This document shows positions 34,601 to 44,854 of a stretch of DNA of 64,000 bases, piece after piece. Within the stretch, counting starts at the first letter, position 1. Each line of letters begins with the position of its first letter. Position numbers and translations under genes: made by a program. Origin of the DNA: Megamerina dolium (Eukaryota > Arthropoda > Insecta > Diptera > Megamerinidae); assembly GCA_963854835.1 (NCBI GenBank), contig OY978530.1, positions 6,407,501-6,471,500 of the forward strand, read 5' to 3'. The notes under the pieces are model-generated. The model saw nothing but the letters and a program-made list of their open reading frames with translations. It was not told the origin of the DNA and did not search any database.

Positions 34601-35156
34601 TACCAAGTATGATGTTTTTATTCGTTATTTCTTTATCTGCTTCCACCAGCCACAACTTGCCTGTCCCATCGTCCACATTCATCTGTGCCCCTATCACCGC
34701 TTCTGATTTTGCTGGAACCTCTTGGCGTTGACATGCCAGTACTCGTTTGATGTTCCCACTACGCTTGTAACCGATGTTCAATGGTAGTTCGACATTTGCA
34801 TAACGTAGTATCCGTTGATTTAAATCTAACGTAAATCCGTTGTCAATCATAAAATCAACACCAATTATTACGTCATCGATGATGTCGGCCACAATGAATT
34901 CATGTTCCCATGTGCAATTTCCAATAGATACTCGTTTCTTTATCTTGCCCAGAATTTGTGCATCCTCACCCGTTGCTGTACGCAATTTTATTCCCATTAA
35001 AGGCTCAAACCTCTTTACCAAATCGCTCTTTATTATAGAATGTGATGCACCAGTGTCCAGGGTTAACATGAATTCCATATTGTCCAATTTTCCATCAATA
35101 GTCAAGCTGCTTGGCACACGCTGTAGTTGTGAAATGTGAATGATGGGGCAACCCAC
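31611..35156 (-). CDS. gypsy copy 4 Pol polyprotein (PR-RT-RNase H-IN), intact frame
   Basis: 1181 codons counted from a GTG. There is no suitable ATG, and the frame is open upstream to about 35216, across the slippery site, so expression as a Gag-Pol fusion by -1 frameshifting is expected. Protease has DTG at residues 34-36. RT spans about 305-480 with YLDD at 453-456 (VKKKGGSTRF has G where other copies have D). RNase H has D602, E643 and D668. Integrase has H836, H843, C873 and C876, then D905, D965 and E1001 with the canonical 35-residue spacing. A GPY/F module ends the protein (GPYEIIAKINDVVYRIQ...HLERLAPY). The domain order and RT style are those of Ty3/gypsy, perhaps near mdg3/micropia/blastopia given the tRNA-Leu site. 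It appears catalytically competent. Confidence 0.92.
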   Translation of the reverse strand: MGCPIIHISQLQRVPSSLTIDGKLDNMEFMLTLDTGASHSIIKSDLVKRFEPLMGIKLRTATGEDAQILGKIKKRVSIGNCTWEHEFIVADIIDDVIIGVDFMIDNGFTLDLNQRILRYANVELPLNIGYKRSGNIKRVLACQRQEVPAKSEAVIGAQMNVDDGTGKLWLVEADKEITNKNIILGRTLVEPKENGIVPVRILNPTNTSTVVKKGMVIGHCQEVTAVVDCEKGSSIKSGRSGTGKAEIKAQMEEWAGVLTKQQKEKALQVLEKYSSIFSSNGKTGGRTTIVKHHIDTGDSRPIRQAPRRVPLAKRDEAIKLISDMQKQGVIEPSASPWSSPVVLVKKKGGSTRFCVDYRKLNDITKKDSYPLPRIDDTLDTLSGAKWFSTLDLQSGYWQVELGKEDKEKTAFSIGDGLWQFTVMPFGLCNAPATFERLMERVLRGLHWKTCLVYLDDIIVMGKDFNDHLEKLKEVFERIQSAGLKLNMKKCSLFRQEVKYLGHKVTTEGVHTDEEKVAAVQEWPIPSNLHELRSFLGLCTYYRRFVPGFANIASSLHELTRKNKPFVWGEEQQKAFEQLKERLCSAPVLSYPVPGQKFVLDTDASGYGIGGVLSQIIGGQEKVIAYYSKILSKPERNYCVTRRELLAILECVKYFHKYLYGQSFHLRTDHAALRWLLQFKNPEGQLARWIERLQSYDFTIEHRKGGHHGNADALSRRPCKMECKHCSRVESKEHIVDIRLTNILPEESWTTERVQEDQRNDPDLVKIMEYKEQGIRPDWQEMANENPIAKAYWAQWQSLHLRDGCLFRTWESEDGKITYDLLVVPKARINEVIAEYHNASSGGHLGITKTVEKIKKRFYWVGCHDHVADWIRKCKQCAMAKGPTKKIRGKMHQYTVGAPFERIAMDIAGPFPISNAGNKYVLVVIDYFSKWPEVYPIPNQEASTVADVFVNQWITRFGVPMELHSDQGRNFESVVFQEICRMLGIYKTRTTPLHPQSDGMVERFNRTLEEYLRKVVDKYQTDWDVHIPMFLMAYRCAQHDTTATTPAMAIFGNELRLPADLKFGVVTPTRSTEGNYTTEKREQLDEVHQFIRERSQMISDKMKARYDLKANSKGFYEGELVMLHNPQRKKGLSPKLQTHWEGPYEIIAKINDVVYRIQRAWNKRAKFKVVHLERLAPYRGEV

Positions 35157-35204
35157 TGTTGGAGTCAGTTCACGCCCCGCTGAACTGACTCGATTTAGTT
35201 TAAC
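35145..35204 (-). promoter_or_regulatory. Predicted -1 frameshift signal, copy 4
   Basis: On the minus strand the heptamer G-TTA-AAC is at 35204-35198 in the gag frame, the stop at 35197-35195, the stem arms at 35191-35181 and 35172-35162, and the second-stem partners are the GGGGC in the loop and GCCCC at 35149-35145. It is base-for-base the arrangement of copy 3. Confidence 0.8.
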
Positions 35205-36617
35205 GATGGATCTGTGTTAGTGGAGCGATCACTATCCACCTTATTCTCCTTCTTTTGTCTTCCTGGAGAACTCGATCTTGATCGCTTTCGTCGTAGACGG
35301 CAGTCACGCGCCATGTGTCCTGGTTTGTCACAAATGAAGCACTTACCAGTAAATTTGTTTTCGCGTCGACCTGTTGTTCTTCCTTCAGGCTGCGCTACAG
35401 ATTTGAATGCCTGACACACTGCTTCAACCAGATCTGCTGTTTCTGTTTCTAGTTGGCGTACCCGTGGCATTGGTCGACACATCAAACTGGCGGCTTCAAA
35501 CGTCAAGGCACTACTGACTGTTTCGGCATAAGTATTTCTTGGTGACATGACTAGGGCACGCTTTGTCTCTCCATCACGTATGCCATCTATGAAAGCCTCT
35601 ATTTTGATTTTTTCGACGAACTCTTCCGAATTACCGGAGAACGCTAGATGACATAAGCGCTCAATATCGGAAGCGAATTCCTGAAGGCTCTCATTACTCC
35701 GTTGCACTCGCGATCTCAATTCCACACGATGTAATTGACTCTTGTATTCATTTCCATATTTCCGCTGGAGGGTGTCCATCAGTGACTGGTAGCTACCACG
35801 ATCTTTCTCTGGAACCATCTGTAACACCTCGGAAGCATTACCTTTTAATGCGACTATTAAAGCAGCAGTCTTGTCGCTATCATCCCATTGATTCTTCGAA
35901 GCTGTTGTCTCGAATTGAAGCTTGAAGATATTGAATGGCGTGCTTCCGTCAAATGTTGGTGGCTTTAATTTGATTGTACTTGAATCTCTAATCACTGATG
36001 TGGCTGGTCCATTTATTTTTAGTTGGTTGAGATCGTGCTGTAATTTCTCGAACTTATCTTCCAAGTCATCTACATGTTCCTTGAGATCCATGACTTTTTC
36101 ATTAATGGTTCCGGAAATTTCCTGAAATCTAATCTCAATTCCTTTTTGTAGATTTTCGATGACGTGTTCTTGTCGAGCCGAACCTTCTTGAATTTCCATA
36201 CGCAATTCAGCCGAATGTTCTTGAAGCTTGTAGTCAATTGTTTTCTGGAATTCTCCCATAGCGTTTTCTTGCCGTACCGAATGTTCTTGAAACTTGGAGT
36301 CAATGCGAGACGCATTTCCTTGAATTTCCGTACGCAATTCAGCCGAATGTTCTTGTAACTGTTGTTGTTGCTGCAGCATCATGGTTTTCATGAAATCCAT
36401 GAGTTGACCACTCGAATCTATTTTGCTCTCTTCCTCAGCGTGCACAACTGCTTGCATATCGGCTTCCTCGAAGAACTCATGTTCTTCTACATTAATTCCC
36501 TTTAATAGCTTGCCTCAGCCTCACCAGCAGTTCCGCCTTTGCACCTGATGACGATAGATTCATCTCTACCAACAGCTTTTTAAGCTGGTCCACTTTTAGT
36601 TGGTCAATTTTCACCAT
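35195..36617 (-). pseudogene. gypsy copy 4 gag (same 5-nt deletion as copy 3)
   Basis: The start ATG is at 36617. The SAP-like segment is encoded first, then the 5-nt deletion near 36503 shifts the frame to a stop; the 420-codon frame from 36457 to 35195 carries coiled coil, capsid-like core and CCHC knuckle. Because copies 3 and 4 share the deletion and an identical downstream protein, the shortened Gag from the internal Met may be what this subfamily makes. That is inference; use of the internal start has not been shown. Confidence 0.8.
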
Positions 36618-36625
36618 CTTTACAG

Positions 36626-36644
36626 AATCCCACTTCTGACACCA
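36626..36644 (-). promoter_or_regulatory. Primer binding site of gypsy copy 4
   Basis: Reverse complement is TGGTGTCAGAAGTGGGATT, two bases inside the 5' LTR, matching a tRNA-Leu 3' end. Confidence 0.8.
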
Positions 36645-36646
36645 AT

Positions 36647-37078
36647 TGTTACGTTTTTATTCTGTGAACGTTTAATTCTATTTGAATTACCTTGTTCGAT
36701 CACTGGATTCTGTTAATGATAACTGCAACACTTATTTTGCAACTATATACAGCAACAATTTATTTAATAATCTGTATTTACAATTAACACTGTTTACAAT
36801 CAACTATTTACTATAACACTTAAATGTACTTGCAACTTTTGCCTCTGTATCAATGTTTTCGCAATCACGTTCGGAAGTAGATAGATTTTTCTTCTCAACA
36901 CTGGCTCTATTTATACTCTGTTGGCAACACCCCAGAATCTTCCTTTATCGAGATTCTTCTCTTCCTTTCTCGTTGGCTTGTTCTGGTTATCGCTTATTTC
37001 TTTTTGTTGACATTCGTTTCGATGCTGCCAATAGAGTCAGTCACAATAGTGATGAGTAATCAACTATCGATACTCGTT

Positions 37079-37081
<3 letters not shown>
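36647..37081 (-). repeat. 5' LTR of gypsy copy 4
   Basis: 435 bp, nearly identical to the 3' LTR at 31136-31572. Visible differences are a 2-3-nt deletion after TTATTTTG, CTG for CTC, and ATTAAC for ATCAAC. Confidence 0.93.
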
Positions 37082-37893
<812 letters not shown>

Positions 37894-38056
37894 ATTTGTA
37901 CGCACTCCCAAAGTGAACTTGTGCGGATTGACGGTCTGGCAACCCTATCCATTTGCTCAATATTCCATGTTCATTTTATCCCTATTCTTCCCCCTTCTGA
38001 GCAATTCTGTTCTCTCCTGCGTTTGTTGTGCCTATTCGCTTCTGCTTTCCCTTTTA

Positions 38057-38991
38057 CAGGGTGATTTTTAAGAGAATTTGGATTTGGTTTAAAAAAGATA
38101 CATACAATTTAGAGAAATGTAGGGAAAAGTTATTTGAGTCAATAGATAGATAGAACGATCTATATAATTCAATGCTTAAGGATAATTTCATGTAAATGTT
38201 GACCGCTGCTGGGCCTCAAATGGTTCATACACTGGGTCCAATTTTGGCATACTCTCTCCAACATATCGGCGGGTATCTCACGAATAAGTTCTTCAATATT
38301 GGCTTCCAGTGCGTCAACCGTTGCGGGCTTGTCACTATAGATATGAGCTTTAACGTAGCCCCACAAAAAATTGTCTAAAGGCGTTAAATCGCACGATCTA
38401 TGCGGACAAATGACCGGCCCCAAACTTGAAATGAACTGTTCACCGAACTCGCTTCTGAATTGGTTTCGCGTGTTGTATGGCATGTGGCACCGTTTTGTTG
38501 AAAACACAGGTCAGCCAAATCAAGCTCTTTTTTTGCTCCATTTTGGGCAAAAAAAGTTTGTAATCATCGCACGGTAGCGCTCGCCATTCACAGTATCATT
38601 CCTGCCTTTGTCGTCTGAAAAAGTACGGTCCAATGATGCCACCGGCCCATAATCCACAACAAACAGTGCATTTTTCGAGATGCATTGGCACTTCTTGCAA
38701 TGCTTCTGGCTGCTCTTCACACCAAATACGGCAATTTTGACTGTTAACGTATCCATTCAACCAGATGAGCTGACTATAAAATGGAAGTGCACTTCTTCCA
38801 CAGACTCTCTTAACCGAGCATGAATTTTGATAATAAAATTCAATAATCTGCAAGCGTTGTTTGTTTGTAAGTCGATTCATGGTTAAATTATAGACCCAAC
38901 TGAACATATTCGACAGTAACATATTACACGAAAACAACTAAGCTGCTAAAACCAGTGTTGCCAAAAAGAAAATCGCTAAAAAACCACCCTG
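38057..38991 (-). mobile_element. Tc1/mariner-type transposon, internally deleted
   Basis: Ends CAGGGTG(A/G)TTTTTAAGAG-like in inverted orientation at 38057 and 38991, flanked by TA on both sides (38055-38056 and 38992-38993). At 935 bp it is about 370 bp shorter than the related element at 2723, because the middle of the transposase gene is lost. Confidence 0.8.
38169..38879 (-). pseudogene. Tc1/mariner-type transposase remnant
   Basis: Begins MNRLTNKQRLQIIEFYY at about 38879, then jumps from the first helix-turn-helix straight to NGYVNSQNCRIW, losing about 120 residues including the first catalytic motif. After frameshifts near 38610 and 38510, the C-terminal part (38507-38169) has HRSCDLTPLDNFLWGYVKAH, as in the element at 2807-3914, so both belong to one lineage. 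The DG of the second catalytic motif is also damaged. Dead. Confidence 0.75.
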
Positions 38992-39100
38992 TATATTCTT
39001 ACTTTTGACTTTCCCATTAATCATAAATCTTAGAAAAAAGATCTCTTTTCACGACCATGCGCGATTTTCATTCTCATTGAAATAAATAACAAAGTAAGCA

Positions 39101-39102
39101 AA

Positions 39103-39154
<52 letters not shown>

Positions 39155-39156
39155 AG

Positions 39157-39194
<38 letters not shown>

Positions 39195-39196
39195 AG

Positions 39197-39232
<36 letters not shown>

Positions 39233-39234
39233 AG

Positions 39235-39296
<62 letters not shown>
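39101..39296. repeat. A-run and (TA)n microsatellite
   Basis: About 20 A followed by TA units with three spaced TACAAGTATG interruptions. It is split from the tract at 44097 by the errantivirus-like array and was probably one repeat before that insertion. Confidence 0.9.
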
Positions 39297-39299
<3 letters not shown>

Positions 39300-39962
39300 T
39301 AAGATATTATATTTATCTTTTGAAAATAAAATAAGATATTGTTTTTATCTTTTGAAAATAATTCGTCCTTTATTTAAATAAAATTAATTCCTTTTGAACA
39401 GACTTGGCTTTTACTTAACCCTTCTCTACAAGTATTATAACTTAACTTTATTACTTAACTCGCGTACCGCGAACCTGCCATGCAGGCTTGAATCTAATTT
39501 TAGACTAACATAACTTAACTTTATTACTTAACTCGCGTACCGCGAACCTGCCATGCAGGCTTGAATCCAATTCTAGACTAACATTATAACTTAACTTTAT
39601 TACTTAACTCGCGTACCGCGAACTTGCCATGCAGGCTTGAATCCAATTTCAGACTAACTAACATAATTTTATATTTTTTGGAAGTGAAGCCAACATCGCT
39701 GTTCACTGCTCGAGAATTGAAAATATCGGCCAGACGTCGATATATTTGCGTTCAAATGCACTTGCGCTAAGCCAAATACAAAAACAACGCATTTAATATT
39801 AACAAAAGCTGAAGCGCGAGTGGGATGCAACTTCAGCAGAAAAACTAAGAGACTCGAAAATTTAAAGATAAAGGAAAAAGGGAATTAAGTTTCGTTTGAA
39901 GTTTTAGGTATCGCAAAATGTAGAATAGGAAATATTCACGTTAAAGGCAACGTGCCTTAACT
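39297..39962 (-). repeat. LTR 1 of the array, with an internal triplication
   Basis: 666 bp compared with 551 bp for the other two. It has three tandem copies of a unit of about 74 bp (CTCGCGTACCGCGAAC...CAGGCTTGAAT) where LTR 2 and 3 have one, and it lacks about 33 bp (TCAGCAAAATAGTTAG...) present in them. Confidence 0.85.
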
Positions 39963-39972
39963 ACTCCCCCTT

Positions 39973-40745
39973 TTAAGATTCAGACGTCCTCGTCTGATCT
40001 AAATTGCGAAGAACATTTTTAATCTCTACTACACGTCGCTTTTTACCAAAAAGGTATATTGCGCACGTTATCAGAATTAGGAACGCAAGAGATGTAGAGG
40101 TGTATAGGGTCCACTTAACTTTAGAGTGCAAGTGAGAGATGCGGTCTACATTTTTAATATTTAATTCGTTTAGATATGGCAATGTCAAAAGAGAAACGTG
40201 GTCCGTGAAATTTACGGAGTGGGCTATGGGGGTTCAGGACTTCTGAAAGCAGTTCTTCTAGAATTCATAAATTTCGTAGAGTTTACAATTAGTGTGTTTT
40301 TGAATGTGATTAGAAAGGTGCCTTTCTGAAGAGATTTTGTTTCATTGTCGTAAAAAATTTTAGAAGGTTGGTCATTGACGATGACAATGCCGTCATCTAT
40401 GACCGAAACAGGGGACACGAAGATTGCAGAAGTTGTCTTGCATGCAGGGGTGTAGTTGTTAAGTATGCTGCTGAGGCAAAAGTTATCTGTACTGGCGAGC
40501 AGCTGGCAAAATGCAATTGTGGACTTCCTTTTACAATTATTAAGCATCAAGTATTTATTGTCGCTTTTTGCGACATCATTAGTTTCATATAATAAAATTG
40601 TATTGCGGTGAACCACCGGATATATTAGTTTTTTTTCATAAAATTGCTTAATTCTAGGGAACTTAATCAAAAAAGTAAATATGTCTTCACTCTGTAAGAT
40701 CTTAAGTTTGGAATTGATAATTGATTCACTATTTTTGTAATTTTA
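39973..40745 (-). pseudogene. Env C-terminal half, unit 1
   Basis: Read from about 40745 down. A cysteine-bearing ectodomain region (FCLSSILNNYTPACKTTSA, then DDGIVIVND) is followed by a frame break at a G run (40228-40232) and then a C-terminal segment at 39973-40188. That segment has a coiled stretch (LNELNIKNVDRISHL), a transmembrane helix (LYTSTSLAFLILITCAIYLF) and a short basic tail. The layout is that of the transmembrane subunit of insect errantivirus Env. The N-terminal half with the cleavage site and fusion peptide is missing, so it cannot work in entry. Unit 2 has the same break. Confidence 0.7.
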
Positions 40746-41478
40746 CATTTTTTTTCACTTTTGCTTAAAAATAAGAGATACATTTAGGTTTGTTTTATAT
40801 AATTTTTGGGAAAAAAAAAATTTATTGAAAATTAACAAATTTTAATTTGGAAAATATAAAATAAAAGTTATGGCTCAAAAATTTAAATTTTGGCTCACGG
40901 TAATTTTATTGACAATAGAGAACGAGATTAAGCACTTACATTAGAGCTAACATATATTGGTTGACCAGTATGATGATTACTGCACACCGTTGTTGTTATA
41001 GTTGTTCCGCTGCGGAGTCGAACTTCGAGTAATAGGATTCGTGTAGGATCTTCTTTTAGATTTGCTATGGTATTCGGATGCTTGGTTGACCCTTAAATTG
41101 GGCTGGGTTGAGGCTCTTCAAGCTTTCTCCTTGTGCAGATTTTGCCTTTTGTATGTTGGTAATGTTTTATGGCGTTAATTTTTGAATTTTTGAAGTGTTT
41201 AAAAAAAACAATGTTCAGGTTTAACAGCTCACAGTTCACAGTTTAGTTGTGCCTTACTCTATTTTTCGGGTTTTCTTTTTACCCATAAAATTTTTGCTTT
41301 TGCGTTATGATTTTTTTTATTTTTTATTTATAGAAAACAAAATTTTCTGATATGGTTTTTAATATTGCAGAATTTTAGATTTTCGAAGATTTTTATTTTG
41401 GGTTTTCAAGATTAAAAGTTCTTTAATTTATTTTTTTTTAATTTTTCACAGGACAACGGGCTTTTAACGTTGGGCGCC
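40746..41478 (-). other. Leader-like non-coding region with primer site, unit 1
   Basis: On the minus strand it begins with TGGCGCCCAACGTTAAAAGC (complement ending at 41479), a tRNA-Lys-type primer site, then about 700 bp rich in A runs without coding potential. It joins directly to mid-env, so gag and pol were deleted. Confidence 0.6.
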
Positions 41479-42029
41479 AATTAAGATATTATATTTATCT
41501 TTTGAAAATAAAATAAGATATTGTTTTTATCTTTCGAAAATAATTCGTCCTTTATTTAAATAAAATTAATTCCTTTTGAACAGACTTGGTGTTTACTTAA
41601 CCCTTCTCTACAAGTATTATAACTTAACTTTATTACTTAACTCGCGTACCGCGAACCTGCCATGCAGGCTTTAATCCAATTTCAGACTAACTAACATAAA
41701 TTTATATTTTTTGGAAGTGAAGCAAACATCGCTGTTCACTGCTCGAGAATTGAAAATATCGGCCAGACGTCGATTCAGCAAAATAGTTAGAAGTAGGTCG
41801 CGCATGGCATATTTGCGTTCAAATGCACTTGCGCTAAGCCAAATACAAAAACAACGCAGTTAATATTAACAAAAGCTGAAGCGCGCGTGGGATGCAACTT
41901 CAGCAGAAAAACTAAGAGACTCGAAAATTTAAAGATAAAGGAAAAAGGGAATTAAGTTTCGTTTGAAGTTTTAGGTATCGCAAAATGTAGAATAGGAAAT
42001 ATTCACGTTAAAGGCAACGTGCCTTAACT
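41479..42029 (-). repeat. LTR 2 (shared, central) of the array
   Basis: 551 bp, bounded by the primer site on one side and the AAAAGGGGGAG polypurine tract (complement at 42030-42041) on the other. It therefore serves as 5' LTR of unit 1 and 3' LTR of unit 2. Confidence 0.85.
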
Positions 42030-42039
42030 ACTCCCCCTT

Positions 42040-42812
42040 TTAAGATTCAGACGTCCTCGTCTGATCTAAATTGCGAAGAACATTTTTAATCTCTACTACA
42101 CGTCGCTTTTTACCAAAAAGGTATATTGCGCACGTTATCAGAATTAGGAACGCAAGAGATGTAGAGGTGTATAGGGTCCACTTAACTTTAGAGTGCAAGT
42201 GAGAGATGCGGTCTACATTTTTAATATTTAATTCGTTTAGATATGGCAATGTCAAAAGAGAAACGTGGTCCGTGAAATTTACGGAGTGGGCTATGGGGGT
42301 TCAGGACTTCTGAAAGCAGTTCTTCTAGAATTCATAAATTTCGTAGAGTTTACAATTAGTGTGTTTTTGAATGTGATTAGAAAGGTGCCTTTCTGAAGAG
42401 ATTTTGTTTCATTGTCGTAAAAAATTTTAGAAGGTTGGTCATTGACGATGACAATGCCGTCATCTATGACCGAAACAGGGGACACGAAGATTGCAGAAGT
42501 TGTCTTGCATGCAGGGGTGTAGTTGTTAAGTATGCTGCTGAGGCAAAAGTTATCTGTACTGGCGAGCAGCTGGCAAAATGCAATTGTGGACTTCCTTTTA
42601 CAATTATTAAGCATCAAGTATTTATTGTCGCTTTTTGCGACATCATTAGTTTCATATAATAAAATTGTATTGCGGTGAACCACCGGATATATTAGTTTTT
42701 TTTCATAAAATTGCTTAATTCTAGGGAACTTAATCAAAAAAGTAAATATGTCTTCACTCTGTAAGATCTTAAGTTTGGAATTGATAATTGATTCACTATT
42801 TTTGTAATTTTA
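42040..42812 (-). pseudogene. Env C-terminal half, unit 2
   Basis: An identical copy, offset by 2067 bp, of the env fragment in unit 1, including the G-run frameshift (42295-42299) and the transmembrane segment. Sharing the defect shows it predates the tandem duplication. Confidence 0.7.
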
Positions 42813-43545
42813 CATTTTTTTTCACTTTTGCTTAAAAATAAGAGATACATTTAGGTTTGTTTTATATAATTTTTGGGAAAAAAAAAATTTATTGAAAATT
42901 AACAAATTTTAATTTGGAAAATATAAAATAAAAGTTATGGCTCAAAAATTTAAATTTTGGCTCACGGTAATTTTATTGACAATAGAGAACGAGATTAAGC
43001 ACTTACATTAGAGCTAACATATATTGGTTGACCAGTATGATGATTACTGCACACCGTTGTTGTTATAGTTGTTCCGCTGCGGAGTCGAACTTCGAGTAAT
43101 AGGATTCGTGTAGGATCTTCTTTTAGATTTGCTATGGTATTCGGATGCTTGGTTGACCCTTAAATTGGGCTGGGTTGAGGCTCTTCAAGCTTTCTCCTTG
43201 TGCAGATTTTGCCTTTTGTATGTTGGTAATGTTTTATGGCGTTAATTTTTGAATTTTTGAAGTGTTTAAAAAAAACAATGTTCAGGTTTAACAGCTCACA
43301 GTTCACAGTTTAGTTGTGCCTTACTCTATTTTTCGGGTTTTCTTTTTACCCATAAAATTTTTGCTTTTGCGTTATGATTTTTTTTATTTTTTATTTATAG
43401 AAAACAAAATTTTCTGATATGGTTTTTAATATTGCAGAATTTTAGATTTTCGAAGATTTTTATTTTGGGTTTTCAAGATTAAAAGTTCTTTAATTTATTT
43501 TTTTTTAATTTTTCACAGGACAACGGGCTTTTAACGTTGGGCGCC
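42813..43545 (-). other. Leader-like non-coding region with primer site, unit 2
   Basis: Same sequence as 40746-41478, with the TGGCGCCCAACGTT primer site at its LTR 3 end. Confidence 0.6.
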
Positions 43546-44094
43546 AATTAAGATATTATATTTATCTTTTGAAAATAAAATAAGATATTGTTTTTATCTT
43601 TCGAAAATAATTCGTCCTTTATTTAAATAAAATTAATTCCTTTTGAACAGACTTGGTGTTTACTTAACCCTTCTCTACAAGTATTATAACTTAACTTTAT
43701 TACTTAACTCGCGTACCGCGAACCTGCCATGCAGGCTTTAATCCAATTTCAGACTAACTAACATAAATTTATATTTTTTGGAAGTGAAGCAAACATCGCT
43801 GTTCACTGCTCGAGAATTGAAAATATCGGCCAGACGTCGATTCAGCAAAATAGTTAGAAGTAGGTCGCGCATGGCATATTTGCGTTCAAATGCACTTGCG
43901 CTAAGCCAAATACAAAAACAACGCAGTTAATATTAACAAAAGCTGAAGCGCGCGTGGGATGCAACTTCAGCAGAAAAACTAAGAGACTCGAAAATTTAAA
44001 GATAAAGGAAAAAGGGAATTAAGTTTCGTCTGAAGTTTTAGGTATCGCAAAATGTAGAATAGGAAATATTCACGTTAAAGGCAACGTGCCTTAA

Positions 44095-44096
<2 letters not shown>
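43546..44096 (-). repeat. LTR 3 (outer 5' LTR) of the array
   Basis: 551 bp, nearly identical to LTR 2 (one visible substitution, CGTCTGAAG for CGTTTGAAG). It ends against a (TA)n tract. Confidence 0.85.
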
Positions 44097-44165
<69 letters not shown>

Positions 44166-44181
44166 GTATATATATATATAA

Positions 44182-44264
<83 letters not shown>
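44097..44264. repeat. (TA)n microsatellite
   Basis: About 165 bp of TA with TATG and TAAATA interruptions between the errantivirus-like array and a LINE fragment. Confidence 0.95.
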
Positions 44265-44850
44265 TGTCACTGGTACACGCTGCTGCCGCTAAAGTCGGCT
44301 TGGCATTCAACATTCCAAAAACCAAAGTATTGCGTATGAACACCCAAAATACGCGTGTATTCGCGATTGATGGTATCCAGCTGGAGGATGTACACTCTTT
44401 TTGCTCGGTAGTATCATCTCGACGTCGGGTGGTTCGAGCGAAGACATCCAAAATCGCATCAAAATGGCAATGGTAGCATTCGGCACTCTACGTCCAATCT
44501 GGAATGCATCACACATCTCGCGGCGCACAAAATTGAAAATATTTAACTCCAATGTAAAAATGGTTGCGAGACGTGGAACACATCAGCGGCGGATGTAAAT
44601 GCACTGCAAGTCTTCACACACAGCTGTTTACGCAAGATTCGATGGCGTTCCTAACAAGGAACGCCATCGATTGGAACGCGTAAGGCACCCGAAGACGAGG
44701 ATGGCAGGCGAATACTTGGAGAAGACTGCTGCAGTCAGAAACCCGCACTGTGAACCATAGCTGGAGCGAAGTTAAGAGGCTGGGACAAGACAGATCTGAA
44801 TGGAGGAAATTTGTTGTTATATATGTCATATATATATAAAAAAAAAAAAA
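44265..44850 (+). pseudogene. RTE-like LINE, 3' end fragment
   Basis: Encodes the C-terminal RT region: [20 protein letters not shown], then LEDVHSF, a frame break, [38 protein letters not shown], and after further breaks the SWSEVKRLGQDRSEWRKF-like tail. It ends in AT-rich repeats and an A run (44817-44850), as RTE-type LINEs do. A perfect inverted duplication (44640-44669) interrupts it. 5' truncated, as usual for LINE copies. Confidence 0.75.
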
Positions 44851-44854
44851 CATA

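Larger units (their letters stand above)
31136..37081 (-). mobile_element. Ty3/gypsy main family, copy 4 (full length)
   Basis: A complete minus-strand element with 5' LTR (36647-37081), tRNA-Leu primer site (36626-36644), gag, -1 frameshift signal, unbroken pol, hairpin, polypurine tract and 3' LTR (31136-31572). The LTRs differ at only about three to four visible places, so insertion was fairly recent. The flanking four bases are ATAT on both sides, consistent with a 4-bp target duplication but uninformative because the site is a TA repeat. The only obvious defect is the 5-nt deletion near the start of gag. Confidence 0.93.
39297..44096 (-). mobile_element. Errantivirus-like tandem array LTR-internal-LTR-internal-LTR
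   Basis: Three LTRs (39297-39962, 41479-42029, 43546-44096) enclose two internal regions of 1516 bp (39963-41478 and 42030-43545). The repeat period is exactly 2067 bp and the two internal units look identical. LTRs start AGTTAAGG and end CTTAATT on the element strand, gypsy-errantivirus style, and the primer site is TGGCGCCCAACGTT, a tRNA-Lys type. Internally only an untranslated leader and the C-terminal half of env remain; gag and pol are absent. The outer flanks are TATA on both sides. Confidence 0.85.

Noticed and set aside
35214..36125. Plus-strand frames inside gypsy copy 4 that recur in every copy
   Set aside because: They are antisense shadows of gag and pol. Recurrence follows from the copies being homologous.
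39425..39655. CRISPR-like array (three repeats)
   Set aside because: Units are directly adjacent without unique spacers and lie inside an LTR of a eukaryotic element.
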